Source of the DNA: Lyngbya confervoides BDU141951
GTDB taxonomy: Bacteria; Cyanobacteriota; Cyanobacteriia; Thermosynechococcales; Thermosynechococcaceae
NCBI RefSeq assembly: GCF_000817775.3
Contig: NZ_JTHE03000022.1
Coordinates: forward strand, 1-64,000
DNA length: 64,000 nucleotides
Direction of reading: 5' to 3'
How positions within the stretch are numbered: position 1 is the first letter of the stretch; every line of letters begins with the position of its first letter. A program made the position numbers and the translations under genes. The notes under the pieces are model-generated. The model was not told the origin of the DNA. It searched no databases and saw nothing but the letters and a program-made list of their open reading frames with translations. Positions 52,785 to 62,167 of the stretch are shown here, in pieces.

Positions 52785-54806
52785 ATGATGCATTTACTGT
52801 TGGTAGAGGACAATCTTGCCGAAGCTCGATTTCTACAGGAACTTCTGAAGGGAGCCAGCCGATCCTTTCAGTTAGTTCACAAACAGCGCCTTGGCGAAGC
52901 CCTGGCAGCGCTTAAGTCCCAGGCCTTTAGCGTAGCCTTGCTGGATCTCAGTCTTCCCGATAGTCAGGGGTTGAACTCGCTAGACGGACTGATGGAGCAA
53001 GCACCCGATTTACCCATCGTGGTGCTCACCAATACCCAGGATGATCGCCTTGCCCTAGAAGCCGTTCAACATGGCGCCCAGGATTATCTCTACAAGCGGG
53101 AGGTGCAGCAGGACATTCTGGTGCGATCGCTGCGTTACGCCATTGAACGCAAGCAGGCAGCGGTATCCTTGCGCATTGCCAAGGAAATTCTCGAGCAGCG
53201 CGTCCGGGAACGCACAATTGAGCTTGAAAAGACCAATCAGCTGCTTCAGCAAGAGGTGCTAGAACGTCAGCGTATCCAAGACCGGCTAGAACTTGCCCAG
53301 CGAGTGGGAAAGATTGGCACCTTCGAGTGGGATTTAACCTCGGACCGTATGGACTGGAGCAAAGAACTAGAAGCTCTCTATGGATTTTCTCCAGGGGACT
53401 TTCCCGGAACCGTATCAGACTGGCTCCACCGCATTCACCCAGAGGATCTCGCCAGCACCCAAGCCGATCTGCAGCGATCCCTTGACCAGACCCATCGTTT
53501 CAACAGCGAATTTCGGATTCATACGCTTAATCACCAACTTCGGTGGATTGAAGCAAAGGGAGATATTTTCACCCGTGCTGACGGCCATCCCCAAAGCATG
53601 ATCGGGGTTCACATTGACATCACCGATAAAAAGCAGCTTGAAGCTCAGTTTCTCCATGCTCAACGCCTAGAAAGTTTGGGCACCCTCGCCAGCGGAATTG
53701 CTCACGACCTGAATAATATTCTGACCCCCATTCTGGCAGTGGTTCAAATATTGCCCCTCAAACTCCCTAACCTTGATGCCCAAACCCAACAGTTTCTTCA
53801 GCTCCTAGACGATAGTGCTCGTCGAGGAGCTGACCTAGTCAAGCAGATTCTGGCCTTTGGGCGCGGGGTAGAGGGAAAACAGATGAGCCTGTCGATCAAG
53901 CATCTGCTTGCAGAGGTGGAAAAAATGATTCAACAAACCCTTCCCAAATCTATTCAAGTCTGCACAGAAGTTCCAACTCATCTGGCCACGGTATCGGCCG
54001 ATGCGACACAGCTCCATCAAGTCTTTATGAATCTGTGCGTGAATGCTCGCGATGCCATGCCTCAGGGCGGGACCCTCACCCTTAAGGCGGAAGAGGTGTG
54101 GGTGAATGAAGTCAAAAACTCATCAGTTATCCCTGCCCAAGCGGGCCCCTACGTTCAAGTCACCATTGCAGATACCGGAATTGGGATTCCCCCAGAACAG
54201 CTGCATCGAATTTTTGACCCATTTTTCACCACCAAGCCCTTGGGCCAGGGCACCGGACTGGGACTCTCTGCTGTCTTGGGCATTATCAAGCGCCACGGGG
54301 GATTTATTGAAGTCACGAGTCGCCCCGGCAGCGGGAGTCAATTTATGATTTTCCTGCCCACTGGCCAGGGACCCGAGCCGGAAGCCCCTTCTCTAGATCC
54401 CGCCGCTTCGGGAGCACAGAGTTGGGTACTAGTGGTGGATGATGAATCTGCCATTTGCGAAATTACTAAGGCCACCCTAGAGGCCCATCACTATCAAGTC
54501 CTCACGGCCAAGAGCGGGGTTGAGGCGAGGGACGTGCTGCAGCACCATCCGGTGGACAAGGTTTTAATGGATATCATGATGCCAGCCAGTGATGGTCTGA
54601 TCACGCTTCCCCTGCTGCGGCAAATTCAACCCAATCTTCATATCGTTGCGATGAGTGGACTGAGTAGCGCCGATCTAAACTCCCAAGTAGAACAACTGGG
54701 CTTTGACGGATTTTTAGCCAAGCCCTTTACAATCAGCGAGCTGCTACAGGCTCTAGAACCCACATCCATCTGCTCTAGGAGTTCACCCACGGCCTCCACG
54801 CCCTAG
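52785..54806 (+). CDS. hybrid histidine kinase REC-PAS-HisKA-HATPase-REC
   Basis: A 673-aa signalling protein: receiver 1 (Asp54 in LLDLSLPDS), a coiled coil (about 122-170), PAS domain (about 172-285), HisKA with His307 in GIAHDLNN, HATPase (DTGIGIPPEQ, GQGTGLGLSAVLG) and receiver 2 (Asp596 in VLMDIMMP). The 3-base gap after the response regulator shows one operon, so it probably works downstream of or beside the phytochrome. The PAS ligand is unknown. Confidence 0.92.
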   Translation: MMHLLLVEDNLAEARFLQELLKGASRSFQLVHKQRLGEALAALKSQAFSVALLDLSLPDSQGLNSLDGLMEQAPDLPIVVLTNTQDDRLALEAVQHGAQDYLYKREVQQDILVRSLRYAIERKQAAVSLRIAKEILEQRVRERTIELEKTNQLLQQEVLERQRIQDRLELAQRVGKIGTFEWDLTSDRMDWSKELEALYGFSPGDFPGTVSDWLHRIHPEDLASTQADLQRSLDQTHRFNSEFRIHTLNHQLRWIEAKGDIFTRADGHPQSMIGVHIDITDKKQLEAQFLHAQRLESLGTLASGIAHDLNNILTPILAVVQILPLKLPNLDAQTQQFLQLLDDSARRGADLVKQILAFGRGVEGKQMSLSIKHLLAEVEKMIQQTLPKSIQVCTEVPTHLATVSADATQLHQVFMNLCVNARDAMPQGGTLTLKAEEVWVNEVKNSSVIPAQAGPYVQVTIADTGIGIPPEQLHRIFDPFFTTKPLGQGTGLGLSAVLGIIKRHGGFIEVTSRPGSGSQFMIFLPTGQGPEPEAPSLDPAASGAQSWVLVVDDESAICEITKATLEAHHYQVLTAKSGVEARDVLQHHPVDKVLMDIMMPASDGLITLPLLRQIQPNLHIVAMSGLSSADLNSQVEQLGFDGFLAKPFTISELLQALEPTSICSRSSPTASTP

Positions 54807-54807
54807 C

Positions 54808-55851
54808 CTACTGCTGAATTAGATCCATCGTCACGGTTTCCCGACGATTATTGAGTACCGACGTCGCCTCCACCCGATATCGCGTCCCTCGTTGGGTGAT
54901 CAGCGCAGGGGGAACAGCAATTTCAAACTGCCCAGTAGCATCAGCGCGAACTGTTTGATCCACCAACAGGTTACCCGTCACGACCGTCCCCAAAATACCG
55001 CCAAGACTCCGAGGAATTGCGCTCACCTTTACACGAACCGCTGTTCTGGGCATGGATTGACCTCGCACCGTAAAACCACTGCGCCCCTCCACCTGCTCCC
55101 CCTCTTGATGGCTCGTAAACCGCAATAGGGATTGGCCTTCAACCACTGTGATCGGATCTGCGGCGGCAGACTCATCCGTGGCAGGAGGACCTGAAGATCG
55201 AATAAATCGAGCCGGCGTCTGGGCAACTCCGTAAATGGTTTCGCCCCATCCCGACAGCCGACCCACCACAATCCCTTCATCTAGAGGGGTATTTCCTACG
55301 GTTTGGCTGGCCACATAGACCCCTGGCGAAACTTCCTGGGCATTGAGCTCTCGTACCGCGGTCTTTGAGTAAATAAACAACACCGTTGCCTGCTGATTGG
55401 GCGTTCCGGTGAGGGTAGCTAGAAAGTTATCACCAGATCTTAAGGGCTGGGCAGCATTGTGGGAAATGGAACGAATCGCTAGCCGTCCTGAGGTGGCACC
55501 CACAACAAAGTTCCAGGTCACGTAGCGCTTAAATCCGTCCTGACCTAGAAATTCAATCTCAACGGTCGTCGATCCAGGGGGTAAGGGCCGCTGGGGTCGG
55601 TAGCTGAAAAATTGGGGCGTGATCGTACTTTTATCGGTCACCTCTTCATTGTTGACCCGAATCCGGACTGAATCAAGGTCCAGGGGGCTTCGTCGTGAAT
55701 CCTGAAACTGACCATAAATGGCGGGGATTGGCTCCACATTTTGAGCATTGACGCGGGGATTGACGTTGACGACGCGCTGGGCCAGGACTGGCACCGTCAG
55801 CATCATATTCATCGCCAGGGCAGAGATAAGGGCGATCGCTGATTGATTCAT
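54808..55851 (-). CDS. exported hypothetical protein with Ig-like repeats
   Basis: I do not recognise the family. A signal peptide (ALISALAMNMMLTVPVLAQ) is followed by about 320 residues of likely beta structure (several Val/Thr-rich strands, VRIRVNNEEVT, STTVEIEFLGQ), suggesting Ig-like or similar domains in the periplasm. The start is ATG 55851, preferred because GGAGG lies about eight bases upstream; readings to 55989 lack it. It is convergent with the hybrid kinase by one base. Confidence 0.65.
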   Translation of the reverse strand: MNQSAIALISALAMNMMLTVPVLAQRVVNVNPRVNAQNVEPIPAIYGQFQDSRRSPLDLDSVRIRVNNEEVTDKSTITPQFFSYRPQRPLPPGSTTVEIEFLGQDGFKRYVTWNFVVGATSGRLAIRSISHNAAQPLRSGDNFLATLTGTPNQQATVLFIYSKTAVRELNAQEVSPGVYVASQTVGNTPLDEGIVVGRLSGWGETIYGVAQTPARFIRSSGPPATDESAAADPITVVEGQSLLRFTSHQEGEQVEGRSGFTVRGQSMPRTAVRVKVSAIPRSLGGILGTVVTGNLLVDQTVRADATGQFEIAVPPALITQRGTRYRVEATSVLNNRRETVTMDLIQQ

Positions 55852-56062
55852 TGTCATTTCCTCCTCGAAAACCGGCAGGAAGAGGGGGGATTTCAAGCAT
55901 CCACTGGGACAAACGCAGGCATAAAGGCACGCTGCCTTGATACTCGTGTCAGGCTTACTCAGGCTGCTCTGTTCACGCTGCGTGAGCACGCTTGATTTAT
56001 TAATTTATCCTATCGTATTGATATCGTATATTGATGACGAAGAAAACCTTGTTTCAGTTCCT

Positions 56063-56737
56063 CTAGCTAAACTGTCTGCCTAACTGCATTGGGTTATGCA
56101 CGGTGATTTTCTTTTTATGAATTGAAATGAGTCCCTGCTCTCTTAACTCCCCAAGCAAACGAGTGACTGTTACCCGAGTTGAGCCAATGGCCTCGGCGAT
56201 CGCTTGGTGGGATAATTTGAGGTCAATCGTGATTCCCTCGCCGCTGGGAACGCCAAAATCGCGGCACAAAATCAGCAAGAAACTGACCAGACGCGATCCC
56301 ATATCTCGATGGGCCAGGGTTTCAATCATCAACTCCGTATTCAAAATTCGAGACGAAAGCCCCCGCAAAAGCATAATCGGCAGTTCTGGATCCTCAAGCA
56401 TGGCCTTTTCCACCTGCTCGGTGGGCACACTGAGTAACTCTACAGGGGTAAAGGCCACGGCATGATAAAAGCGGTCCGAACGCTGTAGGGTCAGGAGCGA
56501 GAGAACACCAAAAACACTGTTTTCCCGTAGCAAAGCCACGGTTATTTCCTCGCCCGATTCGTAAACCCGGGAGAGCTTAACTGTTCCTTTGAGTAAAAAG
56601 TAGACGCGTTCTGCTGGGTCACCGGGAAAAAAAATAGTTTTACCACGCTCAAAATTTTCAGTCGAAGTTGGAAATGATCCCCCCCGCATGTGGCGAGTAA
56701 TCACTTCGTTGGGGCCTTTATTGACCATATGGATCAT
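56063..56737 (-). CDS. ntcA: global nitrogen regulator NtcA
   Basis: A CRP/FNR-family activator (224 aa) that senses 2-oxoglutarate and PipX to control nitrogen assimilation. The sequence follows known NtcA closely: [58 protein letters not shown], and the DNA-binding helix-turn-helix at about residues 175-198 ([19 protein letters not shown]). Its own promoter region carries an NtcA box, which implies autoregulation. It is divergent from fabI. Confidence 0.97.
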   Translation of the reverse strand: MIHMVNKGPNEVITRHMRGGSFPTSTENFERGKTIFFPGDPAERVYFLLKGTVKLSRVYESGEEITVALLRENSVFGVLSLLTLQRSDRFYHAVAFTPVELLSVPTEQVEKAMLEDPELPIMLLRGLSSRILNTELMIETLAHRDMGSRLVSFLLILCRDFGVPSGEGITIDLKLSHQAIAEAIGSTRVTVTRLLGELREQGLISIHKKKITVHNPMQLGRQFS

Positions 56738-56813
56738 GACGTTGTGTCCCCCAGCAGGGAATCAAAGGAAGAGTAAGATTTAATTAATAAATCTAACATT
56801 TTGCCCCCAAGAT

Positions 56814-56827
56814 GTATTGAATGATAC
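56814..56827. promoter_or_regulatory. NtcA-binding site (GTA-N8-TAC)
   Basis: GTATTGAATGATAC fits the NtcA consensus exactly, 77 bases before the ntcA start. On the minus strand a -10-like TAGATT lies 18 bases downstream and TATTAA 24 bases downstream, close to the usual 22-23. It could also affect fabI, which starts 180 bases away. Confidence 0.8.
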
Positions 56828-56954
56828 ACAAACCCTGGTGAATTAAGACTCCCCCAGTCAGGCGATTTCCGCTCAGACCCCTGGTCCATTCCTGGATCAA
56901 TGGCCTCAATTTCTCGTAAAGGGAGGGATTGGGAACGGTATACTGAGGGTCGTA

Positions 56955-56984
56955 TTGAACGTAGACTTTTTGAACGTAGACTTT
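56955..56984. repeat. 15-bp tandem duplication upstream of fabI
   Basis: TTGAACGTAGACTTT occurs at 56955-56969 and 56970-56984, 23 bases before the fabI ATG. Confidence 0.85.
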
Positions 56985-57007
56985 GACCACCAGGATTTGT
57001 AGAGTTC

Positions 57008-57784
57008 ATGCTTAATTTGTCCGGGAAGAATGCCTTAGTTACAGGGATTGCCAATAACCGCTCCATTGCCTGGGGCATCGCACAACAACTCCATCAGGCA
57101 GGCGCCACCTTAGGAATCACCTACCTACCGGATGAGCGAGGCCGGAGCGAGGCAAAGGTGCAAAAGTTAGTAGAGCCGCTCAGTCCCAGCCTATTTTTAC
57201 CCTGCAATGTTCAGAACTCGGCGCAGGTGGGGGATCTGTTTCAAACTATTCAAGACCAATGGGGAAAGCTAGACATTTTGATTCACTGTCTGGCCTTCGC
57301 CAATAAAGAGGATCTGAGCGGCGATTTTAGCAAGGTTTCCCAGGAAAACTTTAACCTTGCCCTGGATGTGAGCGCCTACTCTTTGGTGCAGCTCAGCGCG
57401 GCGGCGAAGCCATTGATGGGGGAGGGAAGCAGTATCGTGACCCTCAGCTACCTGGGTGGAGAGCGGGTTGTTCCTAACTACAACGTCATGGGGATTGCCA
57501 AGGCCGCTCTAGAAATGAACGTGCGCTACCTAGCCGCGGAGTTAGGCCCGTTGCAAATTCGAGTGAACGGTATTTCCGCCGGTCCCATCCGAACCCTGGC
57601 CTCCTCAGCCGTTGGAAAGATTCTGGATATGATTCATCATGTGGAAACGGTAGCTCCCCTGCGCCGTACCGTCACTCAAACCGAGGTGGGCAATACCGCT
57701 GCGTTCCTCTGTAGCGATTTAGCCAGTGGGATTACCGGACAAATTATCTATGTTGATTCAGGCTATTCAATCATGGGGATGTAG
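57008..57784 (+). CDS. fabI: enoyl-[acyl-carrier-protein] reductase
   Basis: Reduces the enoyl-ACP in fatty acid synthesis, NADH-dependent. SDR fold, 258 aa: nucleotide loop GIANNRSIAWG at 13-23, and catalytic Tyr158 and Lys165 in YNVMGIAK with the wide Tyr-x6-Lys spacing typical of FabI. It is the only such gene in the window. The upstream region is shared with ntcA. Confidence 0.96.
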   Translation: MLNLSGKNALVTGIANNRSIAWGIAQQLHQAGATLGITYLPDERGRSEAKVQKLVEPLSPSLFLPCNVQNSAQVGDLFQTIQDQWGKLDILIHCLAFANKEDLSGDFSKVSQENFNLALDVSAYSLVQLSAAAKPLMGEGSSIVTLSYLGGERVVPNYNVMGIAKAALEMNVRYLAAELGPLQIRVNGISAGPIRTLASSAVGKILDMIHHVETVAPLRRTVTQTEVGNTAAFLCSDLASGITGQIIYVDSGYSIMGM

Positions 57785-57879
57785 CGATATAGCACTCAAG
57801 TCCTTCCCAGCCCTATCCAAGGTTGGAGGGCGAGAAACTTCCCCAAAGAATTGAAAGAACAGAACCTGAAGGGACCAAC

Positions 57880-57937
57880 TGAGGTTAATGAGGTTAACAA
57901 ACCTAAGTGAATAAACTTGCCTAGGTGAATAAACTTG
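57880..57937. repeat. 9-bp and 18-bp tandem duplications
   Basis: TGAGGTTAA is repeated at 57880-57888 and 57889-57897. An 18-bp unit beginning CCTAAGTGAA is repeated at 57902-57919 and 57920-57937, with one mismatch. Both lie between fabI and the gene at 57964. Confidence 0.85.
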
Positions 57938-57963
57938 AGCGAACGAGACTGAATGAAAAGAGC

Positions 57964-59433
57964 ATGCCAATAGCAAAGGGACGATTCATGCCCTTAGATC
58001 GATGGGCGCTAAGTTTGATTCTCGGACTTCTGGTGGCTATTGTAGGGCTCATTCTGCTGGGCGATCACACCGTTCCCAAGGTGAAGGATTTTAGTTGGCA
58101 GAATCGGCAAATTGGAGCAGAGGATCGGGCCTTTACCCTCACCTTTAACCGTCCCATGACCTGGGAAAAGGTGCAGCCGAACCTAGAAATCACCCCCGCT
58201 TTAGAGGGCAAAGTAAGCTGGTCGGGTCGCAGAATGGCCTATACCCTGGAAAACCCCATTGCCTACGGCCAGTCTTTTCAGTTGAAGCTGACCAATGTGC
58301 CCGAGCAAACCCGCGGACCGGGTCGTTCCCCCAAGCTGATGCAGCCCTTTGTGGCCCAGTTCAGCAGCCGCGATCGCGCCTTTGTTTACTTGGGCACCGA
58401 TGCCCAGGAATCTGGGCGATTGATTTTACAGAATTTATCCACCCAGACCAAAACTGTTTTGACCCCAGAAAACCTGGTGGTTTCAGAATTTAAGCCCTTT
58501 CCCTTCGGGGACCGCATCTTGTTTTCTGCCGCAGACAAAAATCAGTCGAAGAGTGCATTTAATCCCAAGCTATTCAGTGTTACCACCGGATTAGAAGTTC
58601 ATCCCCCCAGTCAAGAGGCTTTGGGTCAGGCCAAGGCTGGCCAAATTCAAGAACTCCTGGACAACGAAACCTATCAAATTCTCAAATATGACCTCGGCCC
58701 TGAGGGAGAGACCATTGTTCTCCAACGGGCAAGGCGTTCAGCCCAGGGTGCGTTAGGCCAAGTCTCTCTTTGGAAGATGTCCCTGGACGGTCCCCCCCAG
58801 GAAATTCAGTCCGAGCCCGGAGGCGATTTTAAGATTGCTCCAGACGGACAGTCCTTGGTGATGGCCCAGGGTCAGGGGTTAGCGGTACTCCCCCTCAAGG
58901 GCCAAACCGAGGCCAAGCCCCTAGATTTCCTACCCGAATTTGGAAACCTGCTGAGCTTTTCTGCGGACGGTACCAAGGCCGCCGTCGTGAAATTTAATAA
59001 TGACTTTACGCGATCGCTATTTTTGGTCACAAACCAGGGACAGCAGCAGGAACTCGCCAGACTAAAGGGTGGTGTCTTAGCCGCCCAATTTGATCCTCAT
59101 AACCAGCGACTCTACTGTTTGCTCACCCAGGTTATCAATGATCAGGACTACGAAGAGCAGCCCTATCTTGCTGTGATTGAAATCGATAGCCGCCAGATCA
59201 CCAAGCTGTTAGATCTGCCGATTCAACCCAACATCACGATGAGTTTGGCCCCGGATGCCACCGCCATTTTGTTCGATCAGGTACTCGATACCCCCGCAGA
59301 TGGAGGGGCTTCCTCCGGTGTCAATATTCGTGCCAGCAACCTGTGGATGTTACCCCTCACCGCCTCCGCGGAACAGCGGCAGCTAACTCCCGTAAAGTTA
59401 ACCATGGGAGCCGTTCCCCGTTGGCTGCCTTAG
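57964..59433 (+). CDS. exported protein with Ig-like and beta-propeller-like domains
   Basis: A 489-aa protein with one N-terminal membrane anchor (WALSLILGLLVAIVGLILL), an Ig-like domain (about 45-130; FTLTFNRPMTWEKVQPNLEI) and a long region with TolB/WD-like repeats (FAPDGQ-type SFSADGTKAAV and SLAPDATAILF). It probably faces the periplasm or lumen. The function is unknown. The start is ATG 57964 or 57988. Confidence 0.65.
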   Translation: MPIAKGRFMPLDRWALSLILGLLVAIVGLILLGDHTVPKVKDFSWQNRQIGAEDRAFTLTFNRPMTWEKVQPNLEITPALEGKVSWSGRRMAYTLENPIAYGQSFQLKLTNVPEQTRGPGRSPKLMQPFVAQFSSRDRAFVYLGTDAQESGRLILQNLSTQTKTVLTPENLVVSEFKPFPFGDRILFSAADKNQSKSAFNPKLFSVTTGLEVHPPSQEALGQAKAGQIQELLDNETYQILKYDLGPEGETIVLQRARRSAQGALGQVSLWKMSLDGPPQEIQSEPGGDFKIAPDGQSLVMAQGQGLAVLPLKGQTEAKPLDFLPEFGNLLSFSADGTKAAVVKFNNDFTRSLFLVTNQGQQQELARLKGGVLAAQFDPHNQRLYCLLTQVINDQDYEEQPYLAVIEIDSRQITKLLDLPIQPNITMSLAPDATAILFDQVLDTPADGGASSGVNIRASNLWMLPLTASAEQRQLTPVKLTMGAVPRWLP

Positions 59434-59579
59434 GAATCGGCTATTGTGCAGATCCACGGATCTAGACAAGGACCCATATTAGGGCCTGGGATTTGAGCTT
59501 AAAGTTTTCATAAAAAGAGGGATTGATTATTTTTTCATAGATTAGAATCTTCTCACATCCGGGATGGAGCAGTTTGGCA

Positions 59580-61286
59580 ATGACAGGAAAGATGCGAAGG
59601 CAAATCCTAACGGGGTTCCTGGCCGGACTGCTGTCCTGGAGTTTAGTGTTGGGCACAATGGCCCAAACTCCAACGCCTATTCCCCAGGCCGATGATGCCC
59701 AAGAAACCTTCCTCGATCAGGTGCGGGTTGGCCCCATTCTCCTTTTTCCCATAGAGAGCAAGCTGGGCTCAATTTCCATCCAAGAGCGCGCCCAGGTCAT
59801 TAGCGATCGCCTTAAAAAACTCGCCGACGATCCCAAGTTCAGGGCCGAGTCCATCCAAAGCATCCCTGAGGGGGAGGAAAGGGTCCTTCGGGCCGGAGAC
59901 CAGGTGATCATGGTGGTCACCCAAACTGATGCCCAACAGGCACAAAAAGATCCCTCTACCCTGGCCCAATCCTATGTCCAGCGCCTACGCAGCGGGGTCA
60001 GGCAATATCAGCAGTCCTATGGTGAAAAGACCCTGATGCGGCGCGGAATTTACGCCGGTGTGATCACCGTGATCTGGATTGGGCTGCTTACCCTTTTACA
60101 CAAGCTGGTGCCCCGACTGCATCGAAAAATTGAATCCCTGAAGGGCACCCGAATTCGTCCCCTGCAGGTTCAAAATCTTGAGCTACTCTCTGAAGATCAA
60201 ATTGTTCAGGTCTGCATGTTCTTAGTCAATGGGATCAAGCTGCCGATCCTATTGGGTTTACTGTATCTTTATTTACTCTCGGTTCTGAGCCTGTTTCCCT
60301 GGACCCAGGACGCAGCCAGAGTTCTCATTCACTATATTCTCACCGCCCTTCAGACTATCTGGAACAGCATGGTCGACTATTTACCGAACCTGGTGTTCAT
60401 TGTGGTCATCTGCGTGCTAAGTCTCTATGTAGTCCGCTTTTGCCGGTTTTTCATGTCCGCAGTGGAACGGGGACTGATTGGCTTTCCAGGCTTTGACCGC
60501 GAATGGTCAAAACCAACCTTTCAAATTTTGCGCTTTTTGATCATTGCTGTGGCGGTCACCCTGTCTATTCCCTACCTCCCCGGATCCAGTTCTCCTGCTG
60601 TCCAAGGGATGTCGATCTTCTTTGGGATTTTAGTCTCCCTGGGGTCAACCGCCGTGGCGGCCAATGTGGTTGCCGGGCTTGCCCTGACCTATACTCGCGC
60701 CTTTAAAATTGGCGATCGCGTCGAGATTGCCGAGACCGTGGGAGACGTCATTGAGAAAACGTTTTTAGTCACCCAAATCCGCACCCCTAAGAACATGGTG
60801 GTGACTATTCCCAACAGCAGGGTGCTGGGCGATCAGATTGTGAATTATAGCGCCCATGAACAGGGCGAAGGGCTGATCCTACATACCCCAATCACGCTGG
60901 GCTATGACGTGCCCTGGACCCTGGTGCACAAGGTTCTCATTGAAGCCGCCATTGCCACACCGGGGGTTCTCCATGATCCAAAACCCTTTGTCTTGCAAAA
61001 GGGACTTGAGGACTTTTATGTCAGCTATGAACTAAACGCCCATACCCGTGAACCCACTCGCATGACTAAAATCTATTCCGAACTTCACCAAAACATTCAA
61101 GATCGCTGTAACGAACATGGAATTGAGATTCTATCGCCCCATTATGGCGCAATGCGCGATGGCAATGAAGTCACCATTCCCGAAACCTACCGGGCACAGA
61201 GCTATCAAGCTCCCGGATTTAGAATCACGCAGATCTTCCCCTCTTCCCCATCGGGTCCCCCCTCCCAGATCGAGGACTCAAAGTGA
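59580..61286 (+). CDS. MscS-family mechanosensitive channel
   Basis: A 568-aa MscS-like channel with an N-terminal signal-like segment (ILTGFLAGLLSWSLVLG), a periplasmic part, several membrane helices (about 145-330), and the MscS pore and beta domain (GLALTYTRAFKIGDRVEIAETVGDVIEKTFLVT, then IPNSRVLGDQIVNYS). It lacks the cNMP domain of the channel at 7530. The start is ATG 59580. The stop lies inside a triple 13-bp repeat. Confidence 0.9.
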   Translation: MTGKMRRQILTGFLAGLLSWSLVLGTMAQTPTPIPQADDAQETFLDQVRVGPILLFPIESKLGSISIQERAQVISDRLKKLADDPKFRAESIQSIPEGEERVLRAGDQVIMVVTQTDAQQAQKDPSTLAQSYVQRLRSGVRQYQQSYGEKTLMRRGIYAGVITVIWIGLLTLLHKLVPRLHRKIESLKGTRIRPLQVQNLELLSEDQIVQVCMFLVNGIKLPILLGLLYLYLLSVLSLFPWTQDAARVLIHYILTALQTIWNSMVDYLPNLVFIVVICVLSLYVVRFCRFFMSAVERGLIGFPGFDREWSKPTFQILRFLIIAVAVTLSIPYLPGSSSPAVQGMSIFFGILVSLGSTAVAANVVAGLALTYTRAFKIGDRVEIAETVGDVIEKTFLVTQIRTPKNMVVTIPNSRVLGDQIVNYSAHEQGEGLILHTPITLGYDVPWTLVHKVLIEAAIATPGVLHDPKPFVLQKGLEDFYVSYELNAHTREPTRMTKIYSELHQNIQDRCNEHGIEILSPHYGAMRDGNEVTIPETYRAQSYQAPGFRITQIFPSSPSGPPSQIEDSK

Positions 61287-61310
61287 GGACTCAAAGCGAG
61301 GACTCAAACA
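61272..61310. repeat. 13-bp triple tandem repeat spanning the MscS stop
   Basis: GAGGACTCAAAG occurs in three 13-base units at 61272, 61285 and 61298. The stop TGA (61284-61286) crosses the first junction. Confidence 0.9.
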
Positions 61311-61439
61311 GACCTACCGTTGGCCCTAGCAGCGATCGCCCACCCGGGTCAGTTCAGAACCTTTCTGAGTGGGCACGTCTGAGTGGGATCGCTAGCGTTA
61401 CCATCAAGGCATTCTCTTGGTCCATTACCCCGCGCTACC

Positions 61440-62084
61440 ATGCCCCAGCCGCACCGCCAATCATCTCCCGCCGTCGCCCGCAACCGCGACCCGATTTATC
61501 AGGTCCTCAAATCCTACCTGCCACCGGAAGGCCTAATTCTGGAAATCGCCAGCGGCACCGGAGAACACGGAGCTTATTTTGCACCCAAGATTGATCCCCT
61601 GGTGTGGCAACCCAGCGACAGATCTCCCGAGGCTCTGCAGAGCATTCGCGCTTGGAAACAGGATCAAAACTACACCAACCTGGGCGATCCCATCGAGATT
61701 GATGTGCTGGCTCCCCACTGGTGGCAAAGGGTGCAAAACAAACGCTCCGATCTGTTTCCCCATCTGCCCCTGATGGGCATCGTCACCATCAACATGATCC
61801 ACATCTCGCCCTGGGAAGCAACCCTGGGACTGATGCAGGGAGCCGCAGCCCTATTGCCCCCGCAGGGATGGCTGTATCTCTATGGTCCCTTTCATCGCAA
61901 CGGTGTTCCCACAGCCCCAAGCAATGTGGAGTTTGACCAATATTTGCAGCTACAAGACCCCCGCTGGGGCGTGCGAACTTTAGAGGAGGTTGTTGAGGCC
62001 GCCGCCGGACTGGCCCTGCAAGCCGCGATCGCTATGCCCGCCAATAATTTGTCCGTCATTTTCAGGAAAGTCTCCGAGCCCTAG
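61440..62084 (+). CDS. DUF938 SAM-dependent methyltransferase-like protein
   Basis: A 214-aa protein with SAM motif I ILEIASGTGEHGAYFA and INMIHISPWEAT, matching the DUF938 family. The substrate is unknown. The start is ATG 61440 (MPQPHRQ), preferred over a longer reading from 61383. It ends 83 bases before the BI-1 gene. Confidence 0.85.
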   Translation: MPQPHRQSSPAVARNRDPIYQVLKSYLPPEGLILEIASGTGEHGAYFAPKIDPLVWQPSDRSPEALQSIRAWKQDQNYTNLGDPIEIDVLAPHWWQRVQNKRSDLFPHLPLMGIVTINMIHISPWEATLGLMQGAAALLPPQGWLYLYGPFHRNGVPTAPSNVEFDQYLQLQDPRWGVRTLEEVVEAAAGLALQAAIAMPANNLSVIFRKVSEP

Positions 62085-62167
62085 GGTCTGTGGCAATCCC
62101 TGAAAACTCATGCCATATTAAACTTATTGATTCAGCCCTATTTTCATCATCCATCAAGGATTCAACC

